From: Ridgeia piscesae
Taxonomy: Eukaryota > Annelida > Polychaeta > Sabellida > Siboglinidae
Direction of reading: 5' to 3'
Length of the DNA: 64,000 nt
NCBI GenBank assembly: GCA_025642075.2
Contig: JAODUO010000154.1
Location: forward strand, 551,001-615,000
In this document: in pieces, positions 34,959-48,225 of the stretch
Layout: the number at the start of each line of letters is the position of its first letter
Numbering within the stretch: position 1 is the first letter of the stretch
Program-made: the position numbers and the translations under genes
The notes under the pieces: generated by a model
Seen by the model: only the letters and a program-made list of their open reading frames with translations
Told to the model about the DNA's origin: nothing
The model's database searches: none

Positions 34959-37900
34959 CCAGGGCGACCACCTGCCACAAGAGAAGATGTCTACAGCACA
35001 CATGTAATCACCTATGACACTGACCCACTAACTCTAGAGGACTGTCAACTACTGTCACCTGCTGGTGGTAATGGACCCCTGCTGTGGGTCTTGCATTTTC
35101 TTGAACTACAACCTTCAAATCTTGAGTACAGAGCACACTAAATGTCAGCACTAATAAGCTACACATACTCCCACTACTACCCAAAAGTACACATGCACTG
35201 CTTACTTCTGCACTGTTTGGTGCTCAAACACTGTTTGGTGCTCAAACATCTTGCACTATCTAGTGCTGCATTAGCTGCGTAGTGTTGGAATGGGTAGGCG
35301 TTGCACTGAGTGGGTGGTGCTGTACTGGGTGGGTGTTGCACTGAGTTGGTAGTGCTGCACTAGATTCTGTCTCCTGAACCAAAGCCAGTGCGCCATTACG
35401 AGGAATCATTGCCAGCATTAGAATACTGCTTGGAAATTAGAAAACATGTAGTCGCCATAAGCATAGATCAGGTTCCCGCCAGACCATTGTCTGCTGCTCT
35501 GCTGCCTTCTAAGGACAGAGTCTCTGTGTCCTCACATAACCCCAGAGTCTGTCTCCACACTGTATCCAGTGCTTGGCAATCAAAGCAGGGTTGATTGCTG
35601 GTGTTAAATGTTTGCTTTCTACCCAACATCAGCATGTCTATGTTGTAAAATTGTGTTTGAACCAAACGTCAGACTGGCATCTGTCAGTCAGACTGGCACC
35701 TGTCAGTCAGACTGGCACCTGTCAGTCTGACTTAACTGTTCACAACATTGTGCACTTTTCCTACGACTGTTCCAAAGTGCACTGATTAGCCGGGGACATT
35801 TTACGTAACTTGTGTTTTGAGCAACTGTCCTGTGCTAGTGCTGTACTGTGCCAGCTAGACAATGGGTTAGGGCTGTGTGGCCCTTTTGTTCAACATTTCG
35901 ATGGGCATAAATAGATGCCAGTGGGATTATAATCATTACCAAAGACACTGAAGGGTGTTGTCAAGGGGCAGAGACAGATGCCCTTTATAACATTTGAAGG
36001 TCAGACAATTTGTTCTTTTTAAGATAACTTTTTAAAATATTTTCCACAAAAGCTGTAATTATGGGGAGTGACTTGATGCTCGGACTGCGTTTCCCAAGAT
36101 ACAGCTGTTTTAAAGTTAGAATTCAAGTAAAATTTCTTAAAACAACACTTGTGAATTTCATACAATTATACAAAATGTTTAACTATGTTGCATACATCAC
36201 AAGAAAGAAAATCTAAGAATGCCTAGAGTTTTACTGTTCGTGCATTCAGTAAACCCAATCCCACAATGCGTTTGTAGAACTGTGCAACATAACTCTGAGG
36301 AGACAATAGACTTTGTACGTACAAAAGAACTCTTGGCAATACTGACAATCGCAGTGTGACAATGGCACCCACAAAATAGAGGAAAGAAATATTTACATGG
36401 TAACCAACAGTTGACTTTCTCGTCCATGTCTGTCTGTGTGTCTCTCCAACAGGTTCTATAATTACTGTCTTTGTTTCTCCTTCTATCTCTCCATCAGTCA
36501 CAGCCCAGTCTGACTTGTGCTGCCATATCAGTTGCTAGTCTACTATTTATAACTCAATATACAGTCATGTGCCTTGAACTGGGCAATGAAGACCAGCTGA
36601 GAGGGCCTTGACGTTTATTGATTTTTATGGACATCATTAATTTAATGTGCATCATCAGGACGGCTATGAACTACTGTTCATATTTTCTGACACTGCAGCC
36701 AGTTGTCAGGACCAGTTGTCACACGCTTAGATAAATTTATCTCATTTTTTAAATTTGTGTAGAATCACAACAAATGCAATCTACTGACATATGAGGTCAT
36801 AGACATATGAGGCCGTAGACAGTGGTTATAAACTAACAAATAGGGGTAGTTACAGCCACAAACAAACAAGTATCATTAGACGAGAGGTGGTCCACACCTG
36901 GAATCAGCCTATGCTGGCAATTATTCGCAGGAAGTTCAATCAGTCAGAATTGTTTGTTCTTTGCTTGTCGAGGTTTGCTGTGAGAGAAACAGGAACTTTG
37001 AACTGTCTGTAGTGAGTGACAATTACTAACAATAGCTGTTGTTTAGTGCTTAAATGTTGTGTTTATGATTAGAACATTTCATAAATACAACTATAAACTG
37101 AAAACACTCTTTGAGGCTAACTAAATACAACTTGGTGATGGTTTATTCTCAACATGCAGTATTATTTAGAACCATCCATAAATGAAATGTGATCAAATGT
37201 GGACCTCTAACCACTGCCTGAGTGACACTTTGTCCTGAGGTGACATGGACAAGTGAGTCTATTAATAGTGATTAGCACCAGGAGCAGTGCAAATGAAAAC
37301 AATCCTAGTGGGACTGAAGTTTTGATCTCTCTCCAGTGCCAACAAAACACCGAGTTAATGCCACATTCAGTAGTGATGATATCAGTCTTGAGACTACATT
37401 TGATTAACCTGTAGTCATACTGTCTCTATCAAAGTCGCTGGTCACTGCCACACAATGACCATTCACTACTGACCACTACACTGGACAAACATTAACACCT
37501 GACAAGCAACAATGGAACAAATCATAACTGATATGTCTGACATTCTGCAGTAATTCAACAAACTTGTCATAAAACCACAGCGACTAATCTGTCATCACGT
37601 GAGCTATATGAAAGTACTCATAAAAACTGTTTATGTTATTTTTAGCATCTCAATTTATGCATATCTCCTCTCACATGTATACACAAATAACTATGTATGT
37701 AGTGATAACTACAGTGTTAGTAATAACAAACCTTTGTAGCTCCCAGTCAATCACAACTGTTTTCATGTGCTTTACATTCATTACACAATCATCTTGTAAA
37801 ATTACACTACACCAACAACAATTACTTTTAAAATGTAGCCATAAGAAGTCACAAAAATAATTAAATAAGTAGATTTATGTAGATTGACATCAAAACTTCA

Positions 37901-38620
37901 TGCTTCAGATGACACTAGTCCATGGTTGACAGACCGGTGCGTCTCCAGCAAAGTAATAACCAGGTACAGCGAAGTAGTCTAAACGTCAGGTATATGCTCA
38001 CAATGCACAGTGCTCACTGAGGTAAGACTACAAAAGAAGCAGCATAATTATCTGCCAGCCATATCATTAGCCATTAGGCTGTGACCCCCTGGCTATTTGT
38101 GGTTAGCTACAAGATCCACTTTGTCCTAAATCTGGAGTGTCTGTAAACTGGGTGTGTACTCACTGCCGGAGTTGTTCTGCCCAAATCAATGACCAAATGA
38201 CGTTTTATCACACACGTGGCTGAGGCAGATAGAGGCGTGGCCAAGGTATGACTGCTGTCTTCTAAGGCAGCCATGACGCAGCAATGACGACACCGACACC
38301 GTCTAGAGAGTCAAGGCCACGCACTGAGAGGCCGGTTCACATCAGGGACAAACAATTGTTTGTGGGCAGATCCTTCCTCTGGCTGTTGTCTTGTACCCAA
38401 CGCTCACACTCACACGTGTCTGTACACGTGCACGCCCGCGGACCAGTGCGCACTGTTTCTTCCAACTATTTTTTTTTTATCATTTTAGTATGTCTGTCTC
38501 TACACTGTCGTCTCTCATATCTCTCATAGGATAATAGTCTTGGAATAACATTATTTCTCTTAGAAATTTAATCTGGTCTCAAATATTTACCAGTGTAATT
38601 TCCATTCAAAACACAAACAA
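34959..38620. other. Unique sequence, no gene seen
   Basis: Mostly AT-rich. Small local duplications are present: gtttggtgctcaaaca (about 35217-35250), gtgttgcactgag-type G/T repeats (35280-35365) and agtcagactggcacctgtc, three copies (35682-35727). Open frames are under 95 codons with no motif I can defend. Confidence 0.55.
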
Positions 38621-38914
38621 GAGAGGTGCGGATAGTGCAGTAGTTAGCACCTCTGCCTGGAATGCCAGTGGCCCGGGTTCAATACCCACCCGGTCATAGC
38701 AGCCATGACACATTAACTTGTGTGTGTAAAAACATGGCTCTCAACATGGGGGACTGTGTATCCCTCGTGGATGGGAGAATCAAATTAATGTCGGTCCCGT
38801 TTCAATTTGGGGCGCAAAAGAACCACTGAGGACAACAAGCACCCTGGCAGTGACCACCCTCAGTGCCAGCATAGAATGGTCGGCTTGGCGTAAATGTTCT
38901 GAAAAAGACTGACT
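38621..38914 (+). mobile_element. tRNA-derived SINE
   Basis: The head contains a pol III A-box match (tagtgcagtag, 38633-38643) and a perfect B-box (ggttcaatacc, 38676-38686) at tRNA-like spacing. It is followed by about 220 bp of non-tRNA body (ccctcgtggatgggagaatc, ggcgcaaaagaaccactgag) and a short gaaaaagactgact tail. The acceptor stem and anticodon arm do not pair well enough for a working tRNA gene, so a SINE is the better call. The family is not identified. Confidence 0.72.
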
Positions 38915-39301
38915 AGTTCAAAGAGACCTCACAAGATCATTACGATATAACCATAACGTTACATTAGTCAGTTAAACTCTGCCAAGTGCTGTACAGAACT
39001 AAAACTAGAAAATGTATGTTCAGTTGGCTGCTTAAAAAATCCTGCAAAATGTGTTTCAGACTAAGTGAACTGAACCTTTTGTATAACACATTTTTAATTA
39101 CCCTAAAATAGTGTTCTGCTATTCAAATGTTGCTTTAACCTCTATCATGGCCTCTTTTGGTCCTGCATTTCTGTTATATATTCTACAGTGCACTGTCACA
39201 CATAGCTACCACTGATGACATTAGGTCACCCCACAAACGTCACTTGTTTCATTCGCAGGCTTTTTGAAGAAGAGTTAGTCAGGTTTTAATATATCACAGA
39301 C
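38915..39301. other. Unique sequence
   Basis: AT-rich stretch between the SINE and a MITE-like element. Nothing is recognised. Confidence 0.5.
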
Positions 39302-39592
39302 CTATAGACAGGGCTTTATGCAGGATAAAATTATTGCCAGTCACGTCACACATGTTTTGGTGGACACATGGGTGTTAACTTTGAAATGTTGAACTGAAAT
39401 GGACTACAAACACACATGTGACACCATTTTCACTCACTTTCAAGGCATAACTAATAATATCTATGGTTTTGGAAGACTTTTTTTTTCTCCTTCATTTTTT
39501 TACCTGTCCACCCATATTTCTACCTGTCCATATTCATTTTTACCCATTGAGATGACGGGTGGACGGGTCTCTACATAAAGCTATGCCTATAG
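39302..39592 (+). mobile_element. MITE-like family 2, copy 1
   Basis: The 291-bp segment is bounded by imperfect inverted repeats. The left end reads ctatagacagggctttatgc and the right end, reverse-complemented, ctataggcatagctttatgt. Inside, ttttggtggacacatgggtg and acctgtccacccatatttct recur in the copy at 56458-56752. It has no coding capacity. Confidence 0.65.
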
Positions 39593-39639
39593 ATATGTCA
39601 TTGTGCCTGAAGACCCTTTGCTATGGGATGACCTAGAAC

Positions 39640-41014
39640 CAATGTAGGGAGCCTGGGACCAGGGAGAGGGAAGCTGAAGTAGACTGGGGGTCAGGGAGCC
39701 TGGGACCAGGGAGAGGGAAGCTGGAGTAGACTGGGGGTCAGGGAGCCTGGGACCAGGGAGAGGGAAGCTGGAGTAGACTGGGGGTCAGGGAGCCTGGGAC
39801 CAGGGAGAGGGAAGCTGAAGTAGACTGGGGGTCAGGGAGCCTGGGACCAGGGAGAGGGAAGCTGAAGTAGACTGGGGGTTAGGGAGCCTGGGACCAGGGA
39901 GAGGGAAGCTGAAGTAGACTGGGGGTCAGGGAGCCTGGGACCAGGGAGAGGGATGCTGGAGGAGACTGGGGTCAGGGAGCCTGGGACCAGGGAGAGGGAA
40001 GCTGGAGTAGACTGGGGGTCAGGGAGCCTGGGACCAGGGAGAGGGAAGCTGGAGTAGACTGGGGGTCAGGGAGCCTGGGACCAGGGAGAGGGAAGCTGGA
40101 GGAGACTGGGGGTCAGGGAGCCTGGGACCAGGGAGAGGGAAGCTGGAGTAGACTGGGGGAGGGAGCCTGGGACCAGGGAGAGGGAAGCTGAAGTAGACTG
40201 GGGGTCAGGGAGCCTGGGACCAGGGAGAGGGAAGCTGAAGTAGACTGGGGGTCAGGGAGCCTGGGACCAGGGAGAGGGAAGCTGGAGTAGACTGGGGGTT
40301 AGGGAGAGGGAAGCTGGAGTAGACTGGGGGTTAGGGAGCCTGGGACCAGGGAGAGGGAAGCTGGAGTAGACTTGGGGTCAGGGAGAGGGAAGCTGGAGTA
40401 GACTGGGGTTAGGGAGAGGGAAGCTGGAGTAGACTGGGGTTAGGGAGAGGGAAGCTGGAGTAGACTGGGGGTCAGGGAGCCTGGGACCAGGGAGAGGGAA
40501 GCTGGAGTAGACTGGGGGTCAGGGAGCCTGGGACCAGGGAGAGGGAAGCTGGAGTAGACTGGGGGTCAGGGAGAGGGAAGCTGGAGTAGACTGGGGGTCA
40601 GGGAGAGGGAAGCTGGAGTAGACTGGGGGTTAGGGAGAGGGAAGCTGGAGTAGACTGGGGGTCAGGGAGAGGGAAGCTGGAGTAGCTGGGGGTCAGGGAG
40701 AGGGAAGCTGGAGTAGACTGGGGGTCAGGGAGCCTGGGACCAGGGAGAGGGAAGCTGAAGTAGACTGGGGATCAGGGAAGGGAAGCTGGAGTAGACTGGG
40801 GGTCAGGGAGAGGGAAGCGGGAGTAGACTGGGGGTCAGGGAGCCTGGGACCAGGGAGAGGGAAGCTGAAGTAGACTGGGGGTCAGGGAGAGGGAAGCTGA
40901 AGTAGACTGGGGGTCAGGGAGCCTGGGACCAGGGAGAGGGAAGCTGGAGTAGACTGGGGGTCAGGGAGCCTGGGACCAGGGAGAGGGAAGCTGGAGTAGA
41001 CTGGGGGTCAGGGA
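39640..41014. repeat. Tandem array L, 47-bp and 32-bp units, G-rich
   Basis: The full unit combines gggtcagggagcctgggacc and agggagagggaagctggagt, then agactggg. A 32-bp form lacks the 15-bp gcctgggaccaggga piece. The 47-bp form fills 39640-40290, and both forms mix from 40290 to 41014. Each long unit has five runs of three or more G within about 32 bases on the plus strand. Confidence 0.97.
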
Positions 41015-41311
41015 ACAGAGGTACCTTATTTTATTGCAATAAAAGTAACTCACGTGTCAGCCTGGAATGTAAACAGAAGTTACACAACATAAGTGTCTGA
41101 AATCATTTTGTCTTCTTACAAGTGCAGCCGCTTGCCGTGGTGATGTAATATTTACAAATCTTAAAGGTTCTTTTTTGTGACAAAGTTGAAGGTCTGTGGA
41201 TTAGACCCTAGTAGGGCACTCAGACACACACAGGTATGTAGTGACAGTATGCTATGTTTACATTCCTCAAAACAAGAGCCGTGTTATCTATTTCAACACA
41301 GTTATCTGCAG

Positions 41312-41522
41312 CTGTGGTTACCCAGTCCTACTTGTGTGGTTACCCAGTCCTACTTGTGTGGTTACCCAGTCCTACTTGTGTGGTTACCCAGTCCTACTTG
41401 TGTGGTTACCCAGTCCTACTTGTGTGGTTACCCAGTCCTACTTGTGTGGTTACCCAGTCCTACTTGTGTGGTTGGTTACCCAGTCCTACTTGTGTGGTTG
41501 GTTACCCAGTCCTACTTGTGCG
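41312..41522. repeat. Tandem array M, 22-bp unit, about 9 copies
   Basis: The unit core is gtggttacccagtcctactt followed by gt. The last two copies gain four bases by duplication (gtggttggttaccc). Open frames in all three plus frames are repeat translations. Confidence 0.95.
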
Positions 41523-42084
41523 CTGTCACTTATAAGATAATTTCTTACTTCCAAAATACAGTGGCATAAAATATCAACAAAAGGAAGCCATGCTTACAGG
41601 GCAGTGGGCCATTCCGAACCACCCAAAGGGGGTTGGGGAAACAATAATTATGTTACCTTGAAGTTACTGGATGTGCCAAAATAGCAACTTGACAGATGGC
41701 AATCTCAATGACACTCTTATCAGCCCAGCAGTGTGCATGCATGACAGGCATGTCATCTCTTGCCTGACTGCCAATCCAGGTCATTGCGTCATTTCTTACA
41801 GTTGTATGTGTTGACACTCAAAATAGACTGTGGTGCAACTAGGGTACTTCGGAGAAACTCTTTGTGTGATGTTTTGGGACACTGACAAGCCGTGACGTGC
41901 AGTGACATCTGTCACTAGGAGCAGTAAACATGGGGCCGGGTTTTCTCATAAATTAAGCCATTTGTTGTTGTAATTCCTGTACCAATATTTCATCAGGTCT
42001 GTTTAATGGTAGCACACTGCAATGTTTCAGCGGGTAACATTGTACATGTAAAATTGCATATTTAAAGCTGCATAAATATTAAAG
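41523..42084. other. Unique sequence
   Basis: Nothing is recognised between array M and the LINE fragment. Confidence 0.5.
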
Positions 42085-42668
42085 ACAGCCAAGGCACAAG
42101 CCTGTGAGAGGTGAAAAAATTCAAATATTTAGGTGTCTACCATCAGTGAAGAAGGAGGTTCAGAGGAAGCAGTAAGAGCAAGAGTCAGTGCAGCGTGGGG
42201 CAAGTGGAGAGACCTATCCGGAGTTATCAGTGACAAGAAAATGTCAAGGAAACTAAAGATCAAGCTCTACATGACTGTCATTAGACCAGTACTTCTGTAT
42301 GGAGCAGAATGTTGGACAGTTAGAAAGAAGGAGGAACAGATTCTCTAGAAAACAGAGATGAGGATGTTGAGAAGAATTAAAGGGGTAACACTGAGAGACA
42401 GAGTAAAGCGTGTGGACATCAGAAATGAGCTCGGAGGGAATAGCATACAAGAGAAAGTCTGAGAAATGAGACTACGCTGGTATGGACACATGCAGAGAAT
42501 GGAAGAAAACAAGAGCAATTGTTGACATGCTAGTGCCAGGAAAAAGACCAAGAGGGAGACGAGGAGGGAGATGGATGGATAGCGTCTGAAGGGATATGCA
42601 GGAACTGCGAATCGCCCTGGGCAGAACATCCTGGAAATCAAGAATTCGGGCCACTGACCCCACCTAGT
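42085..42668 (+). pseudogene. 5'-truncated LINE reverse-transcriptase tail, broken
   Basis: The plus-strand translation gives KKFKYLGV, then (after a small frameshift near 42133) ISEEGGSEEAV. RPVLLYGAECWTV follows, then after a stop RLRRIKGVTLRDRV-like and LRWYGHMQRM segments, GKRPRGRRGGRWMD, a TGA, and RDMQELRIALGRTSWKSRIR ending in ATDPT-stop. This order is the C-terminal end of LINE endonuclease/reverse-transcriptase proteins of the RTE/Jockey-like groups. The catalytic FADD motif would lie upstream and is absent. At least three in-frame stops and one frameshift make it non-functional. 5' truncation is usual for LINE copies. Confidence 0.85.
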
Positions 42669-44138
42669 GGGAAAAAGGTGAAGAAAGATCTGAGTATTTG
42701 TGCCATGTTATGTTCGCAGACACTAGTCTGTCATCTTAGCCAGCACTTGTCCACAGCATGACCTAGATTCAGACTGTGACCCCTTGACCGATACAGCCAA
42801 GGTACAAGAGTGTTTTCGTGGTCACTCCAGATTGACACAAGAGATGACCATGTCTGTCAACTCAGTAAGGTGAGGCTGTTATTTGACGTACGGTAGTCGT
42901 GTTTGTGTATTCGCACATATATGTGAGTGTGTGTGCACGCGTGTGTGTGCACGTGTGTGTGGCTACATACGCATGTGGGTTTGTGTTTGTACGCATGCAT
43001 GGATGTTTGAATACATATTTTGGAAAACAATGTGTACATGTGTGCTTCTATTACCATGCAGGAAATGTTATTATTTCCCTACACCCTCCGACCTGTTAAG
43101 TACACAGCCACAGTTAAGTGGGCCAATCTACACATCAGGCTTGTTTTCTTGAGCTATCCTGTGTTGTGACAATGCACCACTCTACACAAACTACTGCTGA
43201 TTGTAACACTCATAGAAACACACGTGTATACATATAATGTAGGAACTACAGGTTGGACTTGTGCCAACCTGTTGGAAGTGTGAATATGTACCAACCAGTG
43301 CTTCAAGACTCGCTCAACAAGGGCGTCAACAACACTCAACACATGAAAGTTCCACTTCTCACTCACACCTCAGTTAGCTATCGAGCATCTGGTTGTTTAT
43401 TTCTTCCAACTGACCATCAAAGTCCAACGGTTTTGTTTGCAGCATTTTCTACTTCACTGTCGGTACTCAAAACTAGTTAGACAATATGGCTGTATAAGGT
43501 CATTAGTTGAGTGCAGGCAACTTCTGGTGGACGACTGTCAGAAGCACTGACCATACCTCATCAAGTCAAGTCTGCCCAGTAGGAGGCACTGCTGTGGAAT
43601 GTGGAAGTAATTAAACATACATATAATTTCACCTGTCATTATTACTCTTTCTTATTAACTCCAGATACCATTTTGTACACATGCATACACCAACAAAAAT
43701 AATGCATTAACAAATAAAGCTAACCAAACAGTTTTGGCAACTGTGCTAAAACAGGACAAATTATTTTTATAAATCTATCACAACACATGAGCAAAAACAT
43801 GTTATTTATGCTACCGTTTTAGCTGACATGTTTGTGGTTACTCATTCAATACAGATGTCTAGACAACATAAACTATTAACCAATAAGCACCCCCCATTGT
43901 TTGATCAAGTCTAGATAATGTGGCCATAATGTGAGTGGTCACTTTAATGTGGACAGGACAGAATCAATACTGGGCACTGGTCAGACTGGCCCAAGTAACC
44001 AAATAAACCTGAGTTAATGTCACTTGAACACAGTATCAATACAAAGGATTTATTTATTTAAGTAATGTACCTGAGTGTCCTGTTAAACAGTCACCATCAA
44101 ACACATTCGGTTTGTCCACTGCACAAAATTGAGAAACA
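42669..44138. other. Unique sequence with a GT-rich patch
   Basis: A GTGTGCACGCGTGTG-type alternating patch lies at about 42900-43000. No gene is seen. Confidence 0.55.
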
Positions 44139-44986
44139 GAACTCTACAAGCCACAACAGGACATATAAGTATCTTTATATTTACACTAACAGAACTCTAC
44201 AAGCCGCAACAGGACATATAAGTATCTTTATATTTACACTAACAGAACTCTACAAGCCGCAACAGGACATATAAGTATCTTTATATTTACACTAACAGAA
44301 CTCTACAAGCCGCAACAGGACATATAAGTATCTTTATATTTACACTAACAGAACTCTACAAGCCGCAACAGGACATATAAGTATCTTTATATTTACACTA
44401 ACAGAACTCTACAAGCCACAACAGGACATATAAGTATCTTTATATTTACACTAACAGAACTCTACAAGCCACAACAGGACATATAAGTATCTTTATATTT
44501 ACACTAACAGAACTCTACAAGCCACAACAGGACATATAAGTATCTTTATATTTACACTAACAGAACTCTACAAGCCACAACAGGACATATAAGTATCTTT
44601 ATATTTACACTAACAGAACTCTACAAGCCACAACAGGACATATAAGTATCTTTATATTTACACTAACAGAACTCTACAAGCCACAACAGGACATATAAGT
44701 ATCTTTATATTTACACTAACAGAACTCTACAAGCCACAACAGGACATATAAGTATCTTTATATTTACACTAACAGAACTCTACAAGCCACAACAGGACAT
44801 ATAAGTATCTTTATATTTACACTAACAGAACTCTACAAGCCACAACAGGACATATAAGTATCTTTATATTTACACTAACAGAACTCTACAAGCCACAACA
44901 GGACATATAAGTATCTTTATATTTACACTAACAGAACTCTACAAGCCACAACAGGACATATAAGTATCTTTATATTTACACTAGCT
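44139..44986. repeat. Tandem array N, 53-bp unit, 16 copies
   Basis: The unit contains aacagaactctacaagccac, aacaggacatataagtatct and ttatatttacact. Copies are identical except for a ccgc/ccac change that divides the array into a left block (copies 2-5, ccgc) and a right block (ccac). Near-perfect identity indicates very recent expansion or strong homogenisation. Confidence 0.97.
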
Positions 44987-46899
44987 ACAAGTTAACTATT
45001 CAATTTACACTTCATATCATTCTGTGGATTACCCTGGTACACTCTAAATTGTTGCATTTTTCAAACAAAACCAATAACATGTGTGTACTTAATTCTACTC
45101 CGAGTCCCTGCAGTGTTCTCAAAATCAACTAAATGTGTGTACGTAAAATATACGTGGCCAATATATTTGAGACATTTCTTTTCATGTCCAATCAAATGAT
45201 TGCGTTTTCAATACCACATCCGCCTATTTCCTAAATGTTGTGCCGTCCACGTAACATTGGCTACCTACAACATCCTCAATGGATGTGGCTTCCAATCTGC
45301 AATTCAAATCAGGAATCTGACAAAAAGCCACGCCGTATTGTAATCAACATCCCATGCCAAGGTCACACACGATAAGACACGACGTGGACGTGACACACGG
45401 ATTATGTAATAACACTAACAAAACACGACAGATGTAGTTGAGGCACTGGTATATGCACTAGACTGCTGTCTCCAGTGCTCATGGTGCTTCACAACCACAG
45501 GAGTTGGCTGCAAAGGTCACAAGTGCAAAAGAAGTACTCTGCACTTCCGGTTTTCGAGTTGCTGCAATGGAGTTGTCAAACATCGAGAGGATTCTTGCGG
45601 TGAATATAACTGTTTAGTTCAATAATAGTGCATATAAGTCCGTAGTTTTGGCTAGACTTGCACCAAGTCTTGTGAACTCAACAGTGAATAAAATGTTACA
45701 CAATTCCTCATAAATACAACTTGGTAGTTATAATATTTTCTTACCCAACTTACGTACACAATAATAAACTACACATCGATAATCACAACTGAATTTATTA
45801 TAATTGAACTCGGAAAGGAAATAGACCTTGGAAGTAATTTATCATGTCGAGTTGAATCATTTGACTTTCTATATTTATTACTTTTACTCATCACTCAAAC
45901 AATGCGGTGTTGACATTCGCATGTGATAACAGTAGCATTACTACGCCTCACTATGGGGCTAGAACAAATTATCAAGCAAATATTTTAACTTGCGTTATTT
46001 CTATAACAAAAACAGTGCTCGAAGATTTTGATGTGGTATTATTCCTGAAATGCGTGACTGTCTATGTGTGTTAGTTCACATAATCAGATTGACACTGCGG
46101 TCATTCGGGGTTGACCCCTAGCAAACTGTCCACTGGGTAACACAAGATGACCACCTGTCACTTGATCCACAAGTCCAAGAGACCCTACTTTGTCAACATA
46201 TGTTTCTGTGTCATAAACTTACAATTTAAAAAAGAGCTAAAATAAAATCAACATTACAACGGTGAAACTTCCGATATGTATAACATTAGATTATATGTCC
46301 ACTGACATTCATGCCCCACAGTGACAGCTGCATCCATGGTGTGTTCTCACAGACTCATGTCAGGTCCTTCACACAGCCTAAGTAGACCATTGTGCAAGAT
46401 CACATTTTTACTGTCCAAAATGTCCAGACAGACACATAATATTATGATCAGTGCAGGTTCCAATCATCGTCCAATGTCACTGGTCTTTTGGTTGGGGCTT
46501 TGATTTCACATACTGGAGGGGAAAACAAGTACCCCCGGTAGATGGATTATCTGCCAAGTCAGGTGCAGATAATCTACAGCCCAATGCCTGGATGATCCCA
46601 GGATATGAAACATGAAACATGGTAAACACAGATCTTACTGGAATCTGGCACAACTTGTATCTGTCATTCACACTTGTCAGAACATCCAGGCCACTGTATG
46701 ACTTGACACATCATAGGGCAGCCACGTGACAACATAACACCACAAGTGACAAGTTCCATGCCTTGGTTCCAGATGACCAGCTGGTGACAGCAGCAGCCAG
46801 CAGGCAGCAGGAGCACTGACTAAGCCTACCAGTGGCACTGATGTGACACAAGCAGTAGACCTGACCTGACCTAACTTGACATGGCACTAGTAGTAGCAC
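44987..46899. other. Unique sequence, no gene seen
   Basis: AT-rich. Nothing recognised; open frames under 65 codons. Confidence 0.5.
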
Positions 46900-47396
46900 T
46901 GTCTTTACACTTGCAGTAGCACTAATGTGACACTACCAATAGCACTGATGTGACACTAGCATTAGCAGTAGTACTGACATGACACTAGCACTGACATAAC
47001 GATATCAGTGGCACTGACATGACACTAGCACTGACATAACGATAACAGTGGCACTGACATGACACTAGCACTGACATAACGATATTAGTGGCACTAACAT
47101 GACACTAGCACTGACATAACAATAACAGTGGCACTGACATGACACTAGCACTGACATGACACTAGCACTGACATAACGATAGCAGTGGCACTGGCATGAC
47201 ACTAGCACTGACATAACAATAGCAGTGGCACTGACATGACACTAGCACTGACATAACAATAGCAGTGGCACTGAAATGACACTAGCACTGACATAACTAT
47301 AGCAATGGCACTGAAATGGCACTAGCACTGACATAATGATAGCAGTGGCACTGACATGACACTAGCACTGACATAACGATAGCAGTGGCACTGACC
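46900..47396. repeat. Tandem array O, 40-bp unit, about 12 copies
   Basis: The unit contains gcactgacatgacactagca and ctgacataacgatagcagtg, the two halves being diverged versions of one 18-20-bp motif (actgacat-rich). Copies vary at gata/aata and tgac/tgaa. Confidence 0.94.
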
Positions 47397-47518
47397 TTTG
47401 CCATGTTTACATATCGTAAAGAATACTGGGTCATAGGATCCTGATGATTACTTGAAAGTCTGAGTCAAAGTTCAGAAGCAGTGAGATGGGGAGATTGCCA
47501 CTATCACACAAACAAGTG

Positions 47519-47950
47519 ATGTAAGACCACAATAACGTGCTTGTCCGCCATTACCCAACTAAAGAGTACCCTAAAGAAATAGCATTATGCAAGTTGTGTG
47601 AAGTTCTGTGAGGACATATGTAGTGCGGAGTGACTAGAAATGATGTTTTTGTGCAGCATGGCATCAGAGCTGTCAAATTATGGCAGATAACAGTCGGTGT
47701 TTGTCTGTGTATTGATGTGTCATTTACATTGGTGATGTCAAAACTGGTGATGTCAAACCGATAGGTCACTGTCTGATTCTAGCAGGAATGAAGGAGTGTC
47801 GGGTTTAAACGTGGTTTGTGGGATTCTGAGGTATTATGTCACGAATATACCACGGCAGGTCTCCTAGTGGAGGATAAATATACTGTGAATTTTCAAAAAC
47901 AGGTCTATTTAAATTCAATAGGAAATGAAGGAAACATCATAATGGCCACC
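47519..47950 (-). mobile_element. Dispersed repeat family 1, copy 2
   Basis: The reverse-complement counterpart of 28754-29143. It carries a small insertion that duplicates ggtgatgtcaaaac near 47733-47760. The flanks differ from those of copy 1, so the limits of homology at 47519 and 47950 mark the element's ends. Confidence 0.75.
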
Positions 47951-48225
47951 GATGGAAAACGCAAATGTGGTCTTACGCCAACTGTCTGCCCCTAGACCAG
48001 GCCAGGCCAGGCACAGTCAGGAGGATCCAGTGCTAAATATACCACAGCCTAATCAGCCCAGTGTCAGGTGAGTATCTAGATCACACGGGCTACAGACAAG
48101 TGGCTGCCTTGTCTGAAGGTAGATCAAATTAAACCAAACCAAGTTTATAGTTTACTATGGTTTTCAAATCATTTTAAAATGTTGTTAGCCCAATTACATA
48201 CAGTAGTATGTAAGTTAGTAGACTC

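Noticed and set aside
33271..35003. Minus-strand open frames of 545 and 576 codons (Cys/Val/Tyr-rich repeats)
   Set aside because: They are translations of the 19-bp array K, which lacks stops in all three minus frames. No start context, no non-repeat domain, same composition in every frame.
38621..38695. tRNA gene
   Set aside because: A- and B-boxes are present, but acceptor and anticodon stems do not pair and the sequence continues into a SINE body.
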